Source: an uncultured Clostridia bacterium
GTDB lineage: Bacteria; Bacillota; Clostridia; Oscillospirales; Ruminococcaceae
Direction: 5' to 3'
DNA: 38,908 nt
Assembly (NCBI GenBank): GCA_945923775.1
Contig: CAMELR010000025.1
Coordinates: 1-38,908 of the forward strand
Position 1 is the first letter of the stretch; every line of letters starts with the position of its first letter. Shown in pieces: positions 8,417 through 20,907 of the stretch. Both the position numbers and the translations under genes were made by a program. The notes under the pieces were generated by a model that was given only the letters and a program-made list of their open reading frames with translations, searched no databases and was not told the DNA's origin.

Positions 8417-8440
8417 ACCCCTCCGTATGATCGGAGGGGT
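8417..8440 (+). terminator. GC-rich hairpin after the EAL gene
   Basis: ACCCCTCCG (8417-8425) pairs perfectly with CGGAGGGGT (8432-8440) around a 6-base loop; the tail is TTAAATATTA. It lies directly before a second, bidirectional terminator. Confidence 0.6.
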
Positions 8441-8448
8441 TAAATATT

Positions 8449-8480
8449 AAAATGCTGCCGCAATAGTGCGACAGCATTTT
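8449..8480. terminator. Bidirectional terminator between convergent genes
   Basis: AAAATGCTG (8449-8457) pairs with CAGCATTTT (8472-8480), with a short inner stem. It has T-rich tails in both directions (TTTTGTGTTT on plus, TTTTAATATTTA on minus), which suits the convergent EAL and solute-binding protein genes. Confidence 0.8.
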
Positions 8481-8487
8481 GTGTTTA

Positions 8488-9987
8488 TCAGCCGTTGATG
8501 ATGGAATCAATTACCGGTGAGTACTCGGCGCTGAGCTTTGTGAAAGACTCGCCGTGGAACATCGGGTCGAACAGAATAGTGTTGCAGATGGTCTTGAGGT
8601 CGTCGTTGAAGCCCCAGCAATCGTCGAAGGTGAAGCTGAACTTGCTAGGATCCATCATATCCTGCCAGAGGTCATACTGACGCTCGTCCCATACAAGCGC
8701 CCACTTCTGGAGTCCCTCGTACTTGCCGCTGGTGAAGTAAACAGGCTCGGGGTTTATCGCTTCCTGCTTCTTGGTGGCGTTTACAGCCGGGTCGGTCTCG
8801 TAAACGCGGCAGAGGTTGATCCAGTCGAGCGCGCCCTTCTTGTTCTTTGCGCCCTTTGCAACGAGGTATCCGAAGGTGTCGTATGCGATGTAGTACTTGT
8901 CAGCCTGCGGGTCTCTCGGGAACGGAACAAACGCAAAGTCAGACACGGTATTGCAGATGTCGTCAGCTGCGCCCGGCTTGTTCTGAACCTGGCCTGCTGC
9001 CGCGCCGTAGGTCCACTCGGGGTTCATGCCCAGGAACAGAATGCGGTCGGAGTTATCAGCCCAGAGCTGCGGAGATACCCAGTCGCCTATTTCGTTCTGA
9101 TAGGTCAGGCCGTTTCTGTACAGGTCTGCGCAGTACTCCATCGCGCGGGATACGTTGATATCACTGATGTTATTCTTGGCGGTGCCGTCCTCCTGCACCT
9201 TTACAAGAGATGTGCCGGTCGTTGCGATGAAGCTCATCGCGCCCTCGCCTGCGTAGCCGATATGGTTGTCGTCAGCGCTGCACCAGTCGATAAGGAGCTG
9301 CTTGAAGGTATCCCATGTCCACTGGTTGTTCATGTAGAGGTCGTAGGGATCGTCAAGCGCGTATTCCTCAAGGGACTTGCGGTTGTAGTTCAGCGCGAAG
9401 TTGGTGGTTATGCGGTAAGGATAATAATAGTGCTTGCCCTTGTACGCAAAGCGCTCGGCGGTCTCAGCCATGTCAGACCACAGCGGGGAGGTCATGTCGA
9501 TCTCGCCGTCCAGAGGCTCGTACATATTCTTGCTCATGCCTGTTGGGAAGGACTGCCACTCGTATCTTACGATATCCGGAGAATCGTCCGAGGATATCAT
9601 AGTAGCCAGCTTCTCAAAGTAAGCCGTGCCGCTGGTGGTGGATACATACTCAATATCGCCGCCGTAGAGGTCGCTGTTGAATATCTTGTACTGCTCGGAA
9701 GCGCTTCCGTCGGTGATGAGGTCATAGTAGCCGAGCCACACGATCGTGCCGCTGTTGCCGTCGGGAGTGTAGGCGTCAGTGCCGACTTCCTTGATTTCCG
9801 CATCGGTGGGGGCGTTATCGTCCGGGTCGGTGGTCGTGGTCGCTGCTGTAGTGGTGACAGCGGGGGCGCCCGGTGTGTTCCCTGCGGAATTTCCGCCGGA
9901 TACCGCCGGCTCCTCATCGCACGCAGTGAGGCTGAGGATCATTCCCGCAGCAAGCACTCCGCTGAGTATTCTTTTCGTTGATGTCAT
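8488..9987 (-). CDS. ABC transporter solute-binding lipoprotein (sugar family 1)
   Basis: An extracellular substrate-binding protein, tethered by lipid, that should deliver a carbohydrate to an ABC importer. The protein (499 residues) begins with a lipoprotein signal ending LSLTAC, modified Cys at 23, then a Thr-rich linker (about 35-60) and a family 1 sugar-binding fold (NGLTYQNEIGDWVS, YDTFGYLVAKGAKNKKGALDWINL). The ATG at 9987 is chosen over upstream in-frame ATGs because AGGAGG precedes it and the signal peptide then starts correctly. It follows two beta-galactosidase genes on the same strand but has its own promoter. No permease or ATPase gene is nearby, so its partners must be elsewhere. 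A galactoside substrate is inferred from context only. Confidence 0.88.
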   Translation of the reverse strand: MTSTKRILSGVLAAGMILSLTACDEEPAVSGGNSAGNTPGAPAVTTTAATTTTDPDDNAPTDAEIKEVGTDAYTPDGNSGTIVWLGYYDLITDGSASEQYKIFNSDLYGGDIEYVSTTSGTAYFEKLATMISSDDSPDIVRYEWQSFPTGMSKNMYEPLDGEIDMTSPLWSDMAETAERFAYKGKHYYYPYRITTNFALNYNRKSLEEYALDDPYDLYMNNQWTWDTFKQLLIDWCSADDNHIGYAGEGAMSFIATTGTSLVKVQEDGTAKNNISDINVSRAMEYCADLYRNGLTYQNEIGDWVSPQLWADNSDRILFLGMNPEWTYGAAAGQVQNKPGAADDICNTVSDFAFVPFPRDPQADKYYIAYDTFGYLVAKGAKNKKGALDWINLCRVYETDPAVNATKKQEAINPEPVYFTSGKYEGLQKWALVWDERQYDLWQDMMDPSKFSFTFDDCWGFNDDLKTICNTILFDPMFHGESFTKLSAEYSPVIDSIING

Positions 9988-10035
9988 GTTTCTCCTCCTG
10001 ATTTCTTGTGATGTCATCATCAAGATAACATTTAC

Positions 10036-10064
10036 ATTATACACCTTTCCGAAGAAAAATGCAA
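10036..10064 (-). promoter_or_regulatory. Promoter of the solute-binding protein gene
   Basis: On the minus strand, TTGCAT (10064-10059), a 17-base spacer and TATAAT (10041-10036). The remaining leader is about 45 bases. No clear terminator for the preceding GH2 gene was seen, so read-through from the galactosidase operon is also possible. Confidence 0.65.
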
Positions 10065-10095
10065 GTAAAAATCAGGTAATTACTTAATTTTCTTT

Positions 10096-13000
10096 TTATC
10101 TTTCAAATCTGAACGACCTGAAATCGAAATCGCTGCCGGGGAGGAACGTGAAACTGATGTTCTGCTTACCTGCAATGCCCTCCAGCGGGAACTCACGCTC
10201 AACGCAGCCGGATTCCCCTTCCGTTCTGAACTCGCAGAGGATACGCTCTGTTCCGGCGGTAAGGTGGATACTGTTCAGCGGCAGCGGGGATCTTCCGCAG
10301 ATAACAAGCTTCGACGGCTGCTCGTCCGTGAAGTCAAACTCGCCGAAATCGAGCACAACATTGTTGCCGATCCCTGTCACTTCGTCCTCACCCTTAGTGA
10401 ACTTGTCGCCGTAAATCTGCTCCGCCGAAGCCGAGTTTATCTCCGAGAACTCACGGCGTACGCGCTCGAATCTGAAGCCGCTCATCTGATAGCCGCAGTC
10501 GGTCTCCATGCAGATGGTGTGAACCCCGCGCAGCTTCTTCGCAAGCCGATATGTCTCCGGAACGAATACCATCCAGTTCGGCTCCTCATGGTAGGTGAAT
10601 TCACCGATCAACTCGCCCTCGCCGGGTGTTCCGTCCCACACCCACAGTCTGACCGGATCCAGCGTGTTCGCCCAGATCGAAACGGTCACTATATCGGAGC
10701 CGTCGCGCCCGAAATCAACATTATCGTACGCTGCCCAGGAGGTTCCGCCGAACGCGAATCCAACGCCGCGGTTCACGCCGCTGCAAATATTCTCGCTGGC
10801 TCTGGAGTACAGACCGCCTGCAACGAAGCTGTATGCGTCGATGAATGCGGCGCCAAGCCCCGAAGCCCTGAACGGCAGCACCGACAGGATATGCACTCTG
10901 TCCGTTCCGTTTTTGCAGAGCGCCCTGAGGTAAAACTCGCCGTCGCCCTTTGCCCGGACGGTCACTGTGCCGTCCGCGTTTACCACGCAGTCTGCGATGT
11001 TGGTTACTATTCCGGTGATGTTCGTCACGCGGTACTCGATGTCCCCCGCCATGTCCGCGTTTGCCGGGAAAATCAGGGTTCTGACGGTTATCTCGCGGCG
11101 GTCGGGCGTGAACTCCAGCGTATCCGCCAGCAGCTCGACCTTGCGGGCGGGTATCTCGTCGTTTCTTCCGCACTCGGTGGGAACAAATGTCAGCACTTCA
11201 TTGCAGGAAACGCCGGACTCATGTTCCGATTCCTCGGCTGTGAGCGTTACGGTACACTCCGGCAGCCCCGGGGACTGCACCTTCACCCGGATATCTCCGG
11301 CGGTTTCCGTGGCGCCTATCACAGCTAGAAGTCTGCCGGAAAACAGCCTGCGCGAGGTTCCCTTGTACTGGTCGTAATCGGTGCTGTCGCCGTTGTCCAG
11401 TCCGAGGAGCCTTCCCGCGCCCTCCACCGTGACGTTCACACGGTTGCTTGCGTTGGCGCAGAATGTTCCGTTTTCGTCGTATGCAGCTATCTCAAGGTAG
11501 CTAAGGTCGCTGCCGTCAGCATGCAGTACGGTTTTGTCCGGGACTGCTTCCAGCTTTATGGCGTCGCCGAAGGAGCGCACTCTATCCTCCGCGATGACGT
11601 TTCCGTTTTCATCGTACGCCACTGCGCGCAACTCGCCCTTGTGGTAGGGAATAATGTGATCGGAAGTCAGCTTCTGACCGTGCTTGTGGTCGATGTCGAA
11701 CGCGCCCTGGGATTCTCCGTTCAGGAAAAGCTCCACCCTCGGCGCGTTTGAGCATACTCTGACATCTACCGGCTGACCCTCGTTGAAATCCCAGTGCGGG
11801 AAAATATGAACGAACGGCGCTTTCTTATAGTCCGTCCACTCTGCGCGGAAAACGTACGCGCTGTCCTTCGGGAAGCCCGCGGTGTCGTACTGACCGAAGT
11901 AGGAATTCTTCGTGCTGTACGGGGTAGGTTCTCCGATGTAGTCGAATCCAGTCCAGATGAACTGACCCGCGCAGAATTCCGCGTCCCTGTCCTTTATAAT
12001 GCACTCCTCGGTGTTCTTCGCGCCCCAGCCGGTGCAGCTATTTCCGATCGAGGAGCACTGCTCGTCATCGTCTGCGAGGACGGTCTGCGAGAGCGGGAAG
12101 TGATATATGCCGCGGCTCTGAACCACCGAGGCGGTCTCGCTGCCGTAGATCGCCCAGTCGGGGTGAGCCTCGTGATGCTCGTTGTAGAGGCGCTCGCCGT
12201 AATTGTAGCCCACCAGCTTCAGAATATCGGCGCACTTCTGGCCGTTCTCCCACTGCATGTAATTTGAGCCGAAGGTAACATACCCGTTGCCCTGCGGGTC
12301 GTGGAGCTTCACCAGCCGCCTGAGCAGCGACGTAACCTCCTGACCGCGCTCGTCGGCGTGGGTGTCGAATATCTCGTTTCCTATGCTCCAGCCGATGATG
12401 GAGGGGTGATTACGGTCGCGCCTTACCCAGGAAGCCACGTCCTTTTCTACCCACTCGTCAAAGAAACGCGCGTAATCATAGTTAGTCTTGCTGCGCTCCC
12501 ACATGTCGAAGCCCTCGGAGAGGATCAGCATTCCGAATTCGTCGGCAAGCTCCATGAATTCCTGCGCTGGCATGTTGTGGGAAGTCCTTATCGCGTTAAC
12601 GCCCATCTCCCGTAGCTTTCTGAACCTGCGCAGAATCGCGGCTCTGTTAGAGACCGCGCCCAGGCAGCCGTTGTCGTGGTGCTCGCAGGAGCCGTGAAGC
12701 TTCACATGCCGCCCGTTGAGGAAAAATCCCCGGTCGGTGGTGAACTCCACCGTGCGGAATCCGAACCGCTGTGAAATACGCTGAATAACATCGCCGCCGG
12801 AAATTATCTCGGAAACCAGCGTGTACAGCTTCGGCGACTCGATGTCCCAGAGCGCCGGGGAGTCAACGCGCAGATTCTGAGTTGTTACGGAATAGCTGGC
12901 TCCGTCCACCAGGACTGCCTCCGGAACGCAGGAGAGATCAGCGGCGCAGGCGTCCGATTCAACGGTAGCGGCGGTGTTTCCGTCCGGGTCAAGCACGGTC

Positions 13001-13568
13001 TGACGGAGCCTTGTTCCTGCTATCGGAGTTCCCGCAGGGCGCAGTACCTCGGAGGTCACGGTTACAGTCCACTCCCCGCCGTTCTTTTCCGTGGAAATGT
13101 ACACGCCGTCGTTCCCGAAGCGGGTTTCCGGAGATTCGCACAGCCACACGCTGCGGTAGATTCCCGCGCCGGAATACCAACGGGAATTCGGCGCGCGGTG
13201 GTCGACGCGGACGGTTATCGTATTCTCGCCGTTCACGACGAGGTCGGTTATGTCAAACTGGAACGCGGAATATCCGTACTTCCACTCGCCGGCGGGCTTT
13301 CCGTTGACGTACACGTGAGAATCCATGTACACGCCGTCAAATCTGATGTAAGTGCGCACGCCGGGCTTCTTCTCATAACTGAAACGCTTTCTGTACCAGC
13401 CAGTGGAGGTCTCGTACAGATTATTCGTGTTGTAAATCAGCCAGTCGTGCGGGAGGTCCACCGCCCTGAAATCAAAGCCGTCGGAATACTCCGAGCCAAA
13501 GGGCGCCTTGAAGAATTCCCAGCCGCTGCAAAACAGCCTGCGGTTATTGTAGGTATCGCAAAAACTCA

Positions 13569-13569
<1 letters not shown>
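10096..13569 (-). CDS. Glycoside hydrolase family 2 enzyme with DUF4982 and extra C-terminal beta-domains
   Basis: A large (1157 residue) GH2 retaining glycosidase, most likely a beta-galactosidase; no signal peptide, so cytoplasmic. In order: sugar-binding jelly roll (about 15-160, PHDWLIYN), Ig-like linker domain, TIM barrel with the acid/base Glu399 in SIGNEI and nucleophile Glu478 in YGSETA, a DUF4982-type domain (about 595-660, DVRVCSNAPRVELFLNG), a further GH2 C-terminal domain, a bacterial Ig-like domain and one or two lectin-like beta-sandwich domains to the end (LVICGRSPLPLNSIHL). It starts after AAGGAGAA and its ATG shares one base with the stop codon of lacZ, so the two are translationally coupled. 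GH2 members of this architecture also include beta-glucuronidases and other activities; galactosidase is favoured by the neighbour. Confidence 0.9.
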
Positions 13570-16647
<3,078 letters not shown>

Positions 16648-16682
16648 TATTTTATAACGATATGAATATAGGAGTGGATTTT

Positions 16683-17492
16683 TTGGTTTATTCCGATTAC
16701 CCGATACTCCGCGGTGAACAGCAGCTTCCCATTTTTCTGCTGAATATGGGACTGCACCTCCGTCAGGATCACGTTGTGCGGCCGGAGGGTCACAGCTCGC
16801 CGCAGATACTTTTCTGCACCCGCGGAAGCGGAACGCTTGTCGTCAGCGGAAAGCGGCTGAACGTTCCCGCAGGCTCTGCGATATTTCTGCCGGCGGCGCT
16901 CCCGCACGAGTACTACGCAAACGAGGACGTATGGGACATACACTGGGTAGTTCTGGGAGGTAGCGCCTCCGAGGAAGTACTCCGGCAGTTCGGGCTTGAG
17001 CAGCCCGGGGTTTTCGAGCTGAGCGACACCCGGACCCTTGAACACATATTCCGCAAAATGCACGACGCGATACGCGCAGACAGCTTCTTCGGGAATTTCA
17101 GGGCTTCCGGTTATTTGTATGATTTTCTTATCGAGTTCTACCGGCTGATCTCATCGGGAAGCTCGTCCGGAGCGCCCTCCCCCGCGCTCATGAGAGCGCT
17201 CGACCTGATAAACAGCCGCTTTGCAGAGCCGCTCGGAATGGACGATCTGTGCAGCGCCGCCGGAGTCTCGAAACAGCACCTCTGCCTTCTTTTCCGGAAT
17301 ATCCTGGGTCTGCGGCCGATGGAGTACATCGCGAAGCGCCGTATCCAGGAGGCGAAGTCGCTTCTTACCTCTACGGTGCTTTCCATTGCAGATATCGCGG
17401 AACAGACCGGGTTCGGCTCGGAAAGCTACTTCTGTAAGCTGTTCAGGCGCTACGAAGGCATGACGCCTTCCGCATTCAGAAATGTCAAGTGA
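16683..17492 (+). CDS. AraC-family transcriptional regulator of the galactosidase locus
   Basis: A 269-residue regulator with an N-terminal cupin-like ligand-binding domain (LFCTRGSGTLVVSGKRLNVPAG, in part; IFLPAALPHEYYA) and a C-terminal AraC/XylS DNA-binding domain with two helix-turn-helix units (LCSAAGVSKQHLCLLFR and IADIAEQTGFGSESYFCKLF). TTG at 16683 is chosen as start because TAGGAGT ends 7 bases before it; ATG at 16662 has no ribosome-binding site and GTG at 16674 overlaps it. It is transcribed away from lacZ, with both promoters in one palindrome, so it probably activates or represses lacZ in response to a galactoside. The inducer is an inference. Confidence 0.9.
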   Translation: MVYSDYPILRGEQQLPIFLLNMGLHLRQDHVVRPEGHSSPQILFCTRGSGTLVVSGKRLNVPAGSAIFLPAALPHEYYANEDVWDIHWVVLGGSASEEVLRQFGLEQPGVFELSDTRTLEHIFRKMHDAIRADSFFGNFRASGYLYDFLIEFYRLISSGSSSGAPSPALMRALDLINSRFAEPLGMDDLCSAAGVSKQHLCLLFRNILGLRPMEYIAKRRIQEAKSLLTSTVLSIADIAEQTGFGSESYFCKLFRRYEGMTPSAFRNVK

Positions 17493-17522
17493 CCGCCTGC
17501 ACGCTCGCATATCAGCCGAAAA

Positions 17523-17561
17523 TCTGATTTGAAAAAGTTACAGCGGAGCAAACAAATCAGA
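17523..17561. other. Inverted repeat in the regulator-asnB gap
   Basis: TCTGATTTG (17523-17531) and CAAATCAGA (17553-17561) form a perfect 9-bp inverted repeat with a 21-base loop, just after the regulator's stop codon. There is no T-run after it on plus, and a TTTT follows on minus. The rest of the 174-base gap shows no gene. Confidence 0.4.
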
Positions 17562-17631
17562 CTCATGTGAAATTCTGAATGAAAAAACGTGCACAATGAA
17601 CTCTCGACATTCACTATAAAACCGTGGAATC

Positions 17632-17660
17632 TAATAAAGGCTGACAGAATTCTGCCAGCC
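17632..17660 (-). terminator. Intrinsic terminator after asnB
   Basis: On the minus strand the hairpin GGCTGGCAG ... CTGTCAGCC (17660-17639; 9 bp with one G-U pair, AATT loop) is followed by TTTATTAG. Confidence 0.75.
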
Positions 17661-17666
17661 CATTTA

Positions 17667-19493
17667 TTATACTATTTCAACGTTATACTCACGCAGCCAG
17701 TACTCGATTTGTAACATATACGCGTAAATCTGAGGAACAGTCATAAGCTGCCCGAACCAGTTCTTTCCGAAGCTTGCTCCATTGGTATCCAACAGCTCGC
17801 GGAGCCTATCGGCGTTCACGATCGAGGTCAGGCGGCAGTCGTCGGAATCCAGCACGCTGCGGAGCTTTCCTGACAGCAGCTCCATGTAATCCGGGTTGTG
17901 CGTTTTGGGATACGGACTCTTTTTGCGCCAGAGCACGTCCTCCGGGAGCACTCCGGTCATTGCATGGCGGAGCAGACCTTTTTCACGCCCGGTGTACGCC
18001 TTCATCGCCCACGGAATATTGTATGCGTACTCGACTATGCGGTAATCGCAGAACGGCACTCTGACCTCCAATCCGTGAGCCATCGACATTCTGTCTTTTC
18101 TATCAAGCAGAGTTGCCATGAAATAGTCCATGTTCAGCATGAACATCTCGCGCATTCTGCGGTCGGTTTCATTGTCGGAATCAAGATACTCCACCTGCGA
18201 AAGGCACTTGTCGTAACTGCGGCGAACATACTCCTCCGCTTCACATGCGGTCATAGGATTTTTCATCAGCGCAGCGCGTTCAGGTACCGCAGTAGACCAT
18301 GGGAATCCGTCATAAAATAGCACTTCTTTCCTATGATACCATGGATATCCAGCAAAAATCTCATCAGCGCACTCACCGCTGAGCGCAACCGGGAATCTCT
18401 CCTTTATCTTACCACAGAACAGATATAACGAGCTGTCCACGTCAGCCATTCCAGGTAGGTCGCGGGCACGGGTGGAATCATACAGCGCGTCGGCAAGCGC
18501 CGGGGTATCCAGCACTACGTTCGTGTGCTCTGAACCGATGAACTCCGCCATTCTGACTACCCAGGGCGCGTCCTCGTCAGGCTGGAAGCTGCTCGCGTGG
18601 AAGTTCTTGTGGTTATCTTTATAGTCAATGGACCAGGTGGACAGCCGCTTTCCTTGTTTCTGGAACTCCCCGGCGGCAATCGCGGAGATTATGCTGCTGT
18701 CCAGACCTCCGGACAGGAAGCAGCACAGCGGCACATCGCTGACAAGCTGCCGCTTGACTGCGTCCGTCACAAGCTCCCTGACATGCGCGGAGGTCTCCGT
18801 GAAGTTCTCGGTGTGGCGCTGCGCGTGCACCGACCAGTACTTCCGCATTGTGAAGCCCTCACGGGTCAGCACCGCGCAGTGCGCCGCTGGGATCTCGCTG
18901 ATATCCCGGAATACTCCGCTCCCGGTGCGCTTCGCGGGACCTATCAGCATTATTTCCGCCGCGCCGTCCTGGTTTATCACGGGCTTTACCGCCGGGTGCT
19001 TCAGCAGCGCTTTTATCTCGCTTGCGAATATTATTCCGTCGGCGGTGCGCGCATAAAACAGCGGCTTTACGCCTATCCTGTCCCGGGCGAGGAACAGCGT
19101 TTTATCGCGGCTGTTCCAGACCGCAAACGCGAATATTCCGTTGAATCGCTCAACGCATTTCTCACCCCACGCTGCGTACGCCTTCAGAACTACTTCGGTA
19201 TCCGAATGTCCGTCGAACTCGATGCCGCTGGCTTGCAGCTCACGGCGAAGCTCCGATGTGTTGTAAAGCTCGCCGTTGTATACCAGCGTGTAAATTCCCG
19301 TGCTCATGGGCTGCGCGCCGTTCTCCGGGTCAATGACTATAAGCCTCCGATGAACAAGAAACGCGCTTTCATCGCTATAAACTCCCGACGCGTCGGGTCC
19401 CCTCGGAGCCAGCACAGCGCTCATTTTCGTCATGACGGCGCTCATTTTGCGCATATCCTGCTCGTACCCTATCTGACCTGCAATTCCGCACAT
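17667..19493 (-). CDS. asnB: Asparagine synthase (glutamine-hydrolysing)
   Basis: Makes asparagine from aspartate, ATP and glutamine in the cytoplasm. The 608-residue protein has a class II glutaminase domain with the catalytic Cys2 (MCGIAGQ; VYNGELYN; DGHSDTEVV) and a C-terminal synthetase domain with the ATP-pyrophosphatase loop SGGLDSS at 261-267. The start follows AAAGGGG at normal spacing and exposes the essential Cys at position 2. It lies alone between two terminators, convergent with the AraC-type gene. Some paralogues act on other amino acids or on cell-wall precursors, but nothing here points to that. Confidence 0.95.
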   Translation of the reverse strand: MCGIAGQIGYEQDMRKMSAVMTKMSAVLAPRGPDASGVYSDESAFLVHRRLIVIDPENGAQPMSTGIYTLVYNGELYNTSELRRELQASGIEFDGHSDTEVVLKAYAAWGEKCVERFNGIFAFAVWNSRDKTLFLARDRIGVKPLFYARTADGIIFASEIKALLKHPAVKPVINQDGAAEIMLIGPAKRTGSGVFRDISEIPAAHCAVLTREGFTMRKYWSVHAQRHTENFTETSAHVRELVTDAVKRQLVSDVPLCCFLSGGLDSSIISAIAAGEFQKQGKRLSTWSIDYKDNHKNFHASSFQPDEDAPWVVRMAEFIGSEHTNVVLDTPALADALYDSTRARDLPGMADVDSSLYLFCGKIKERFPVALSGECADEIFAGYPWYHRKEVLFYDGFPWSTAVPERAALMKNPMTACEAEEYVRRSYDKCLSQVEYLDSDNETDRRMREMFMLNMDYFMATLLDRKDRMSMAHGLEVRVPFCDYRIVEYAYNIPWAMKAYTGREKGLLRHAMTGVLPEDVLWRKKSPYPKTHNPDYMELLSGKLRSVLDSDDCRLTSIVNADRLRELLDTNGASFGKNWFGQLMTVPQIYAYMLQIEYWLREYNVEIV

Positions 19494-19521
19494 AATTATT
19501 CCCCTTTCTGCTTTCTCCTGT

Positions 19522-19550
19522 ATTGTATGCAGCTTACGGCAGATGGTGAA
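19522..19550 (-). promoter_or_regulatory. Possible asnB promoter
   Basis: On the minus strand, TTCACC (19550-19545), a 17-base spacer and TACAAT (19527-19522). The -35 matches consensus at four of six positions, so this is tentative. Confidence 0.4.
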
Positions 19551-19551
19551 T

Positions 19552-19578
19552 AAAAACGGCGGCTCTTTCGAACCGCCG
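19552..19578 (-). terminator. Intrinsic terminator after the zinc-ribbon gene
   Basis: A 6-bp GC stem (CGGCGG 19557-19562, CCGCCG 19573-19578) followed on the minus strand by TTTTT. It separates the zinc-ribbon gene from asnB. A T-run also follows on plus. Confidence 0.8.
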
Positions 19579-19583
19579 CATTT

Positions 19584-20699
19584 TTATGCTTTTCTGAGCT
19601 TCCTTGCCGACGTGGCCTTCACGATGATAAACGCCGCGATCAGCACTGCGCCCACCGCAGCGAGCACCGCCCCGCAGAGCATAAGCCTGCCGTCAAGCGC
19701 GTTTGAAAACACCTTCGTCAAGACATCGCTGAATTCGTCGAGACGCAGAGTTTTCATTACCGTTTCGCTTACCGCGTTGGTAATCAGGATCCCCGCGCCT
19801 GAGACGAAATACGCAGCGCCTCCGCACATCAGAGCCGCGGGAACGCGCCTTGTGATAAGTCCAGCGAGCAAAGGGAACAGTGCGGATAACACAAACGCAG
19901 CGATCCAGACAGCAGGTGAAAACGCCACGCGCAGCGTATCTCCCATCACTCCGAGAGCCGCCTGCGGCGCAGCCTGCTGAAGCGCTTCCGCGTTGTCTTT
20001 CAGCGCATTTATCACGTTCTGGTCGAAATCCGCCGGAGCTTCCATGCCGGTAACGTCCTTGTAGACCTGCTTTGCTCCGAGAATTATCCGCTGGAGCTCT
20101 GCGGATATATCCACGTCAGATTTCCCGCTCATGATGAAATCCTCGTAAGACTGCACGATCTTCGCCAGTTTCTTACCGATGTCCGCCTTCCTGATTATCT
20201 CAGCAGCCTGGTCGCTGCTCATTACACCGCCGGAGAACTTGCTGACTATCCCGGCGATATCACCTGAGATTTCTGACGGGTCAATACCGAACTGCTCCTT
20301 TATATTGTCCGGAATAAGGCTGCCTATTTCTATGCTTCCAACGTCAATGTCGGCGATCTGCTCGGATACGGCATGGCTTGAAAGCGCTCCGGAGAAAGTA
20401 CACAGCACCGCAGCTGTCTGACACACAAACATTGTCAGCATTCCGAACACGACTGACAGCACTACGCTAACAGCCAGGTTCATTTTGCGCGGCTTCTTCA
20501 CGGGAGCTTTGACCGGCTCTGCCGCTCCGGCGGAATAATCCACGGGTTCCTCCGGCGGGATATTCTCAGGCTCCGGTGTGGGCGCCTGAGGAGCGGCGTA
20601 GGAAACCGCTTCCTGTTCATTACCGCCTACGCTGCTTCTGCATACCGGGCAGAACTCCGCGTCGTCGGAGAGCTCTGCTCCGCATTTTTTACACTTCAT
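19584..20699 (-). CDS. Zinc-ribbon membrane protein of unknown function
   Basis: A 371-residue protein with an N-terminal zinc ribbon (Cys3, Cys6, Cys17, Cys20 in KCKKCGAELSDDAEFCPVC), a Pro/Glu-rich linker (about 30-70), one membrane helix (about 80-110), a hydrophilic region of about 160 residues with helical repeats, and three further membrane helices at the C-terminus ending in a basic tail (SARKLRKA). The start at 20699 gives the ribbon at the extreme N-terminus and follows AAAGGA; the longer frame has no support. Similar zinc-ribbon membrane proteins are common in gut Clostridia, but no function is established. It is divergent from the transglutaminase-like gene. Confidence 0.82.
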   Translation of the reverse strand: MKCKKCGAELSDDAEFCPVCRSSVGGNEQEAVSYAAPQAPTPEPENIPPEEPVDYSAGAAEPVKAPVKKPRKMNLAVSVVLSVVFGMLTMFVCQTAAVLCTFSGALSSHAVSEQIADIDVGSIEIGSLIPDNIKEQFGIDPSEISGDIAGIVSKFSGGVMSSDQAAEIIRKADIGKKLAKIVQSYEDFIMSGKSDVDISAELQRIILGAKQVYKDVTGMEAPADFDQNVINALKDNAEALQQAAPQAALGVMGDTLRVAFSPAVWIAAFVLSALFPLLAGLITRRVPAALMCGGAAYFVSGAGILITNAVSETVMKTLRLDEFSDVLTKVFSNALDGRLMLCGAVLAAVGAVLIAAFIIVKATSARKLRKA

Positions 20700-20736
20700 A
20701 TCAACACGTCCTTTCCATAAATTTCTACTACAGTGT

Positions 20737-20765
20737 ATTATATCACAAAAATGCATGAATGTCAA
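20737..20765 (-). promoter_or_regulatory. Promoter of the zinc-ribbon gene
   Basis: On the minus strand, TTGACA (20765-20760), a 17-base spacer and TATAAT (20742-20737) with an extended -10 TG: a full consensus match. Confidence 0.85.
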
Positions 20766-20822
20766 CACGTGCACTTATGTATACAAATCTCACAATTTTC
20801 TGTTAATTAAGCTCAAAATTCA

Positions 20823-20851
20823 TTGACAACGCCGGTCAGTTTTGGTATAAT
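20823..20851 (+). promoter_or_regulatory. Promoter of the transglutaminase-like gene
   Basis: TTGACA (20823-20828), a 17-base spacer and TATAAT (20846-20851) with an extended -10 TG: a full consensus match. The leader is about 50 bases. Confidence 0.87.
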
Positions 20852-20907
20852 TGAATTATAGTTCCCTTGGAATTTTGTTTCATGATATCCACTTAAAAGG
20901 AGTACAT

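Noticed and set aside
8554-9981. 475-residue open frame on plus, antisense to the solute-binding protein
   Set aside because: Low-complexity Val/Ala/Arg composition typical of a codon-bias shadow; the lipoprotein on minus has signal, ribosome-binding site and promoter.
10264-11328. 354-residue open frame antisense to the large GH2 gene
   Set aside because: No domain or start signal; shadow of a gene with intact catalytic motifs.
20701-20770. Direct repeat TCAACACGT at 20701-20709 and 20762-20770
   Set aside because: Two copies of 9 bases, one over the ribosome-binding region and one over the -35; too little to call an operator.
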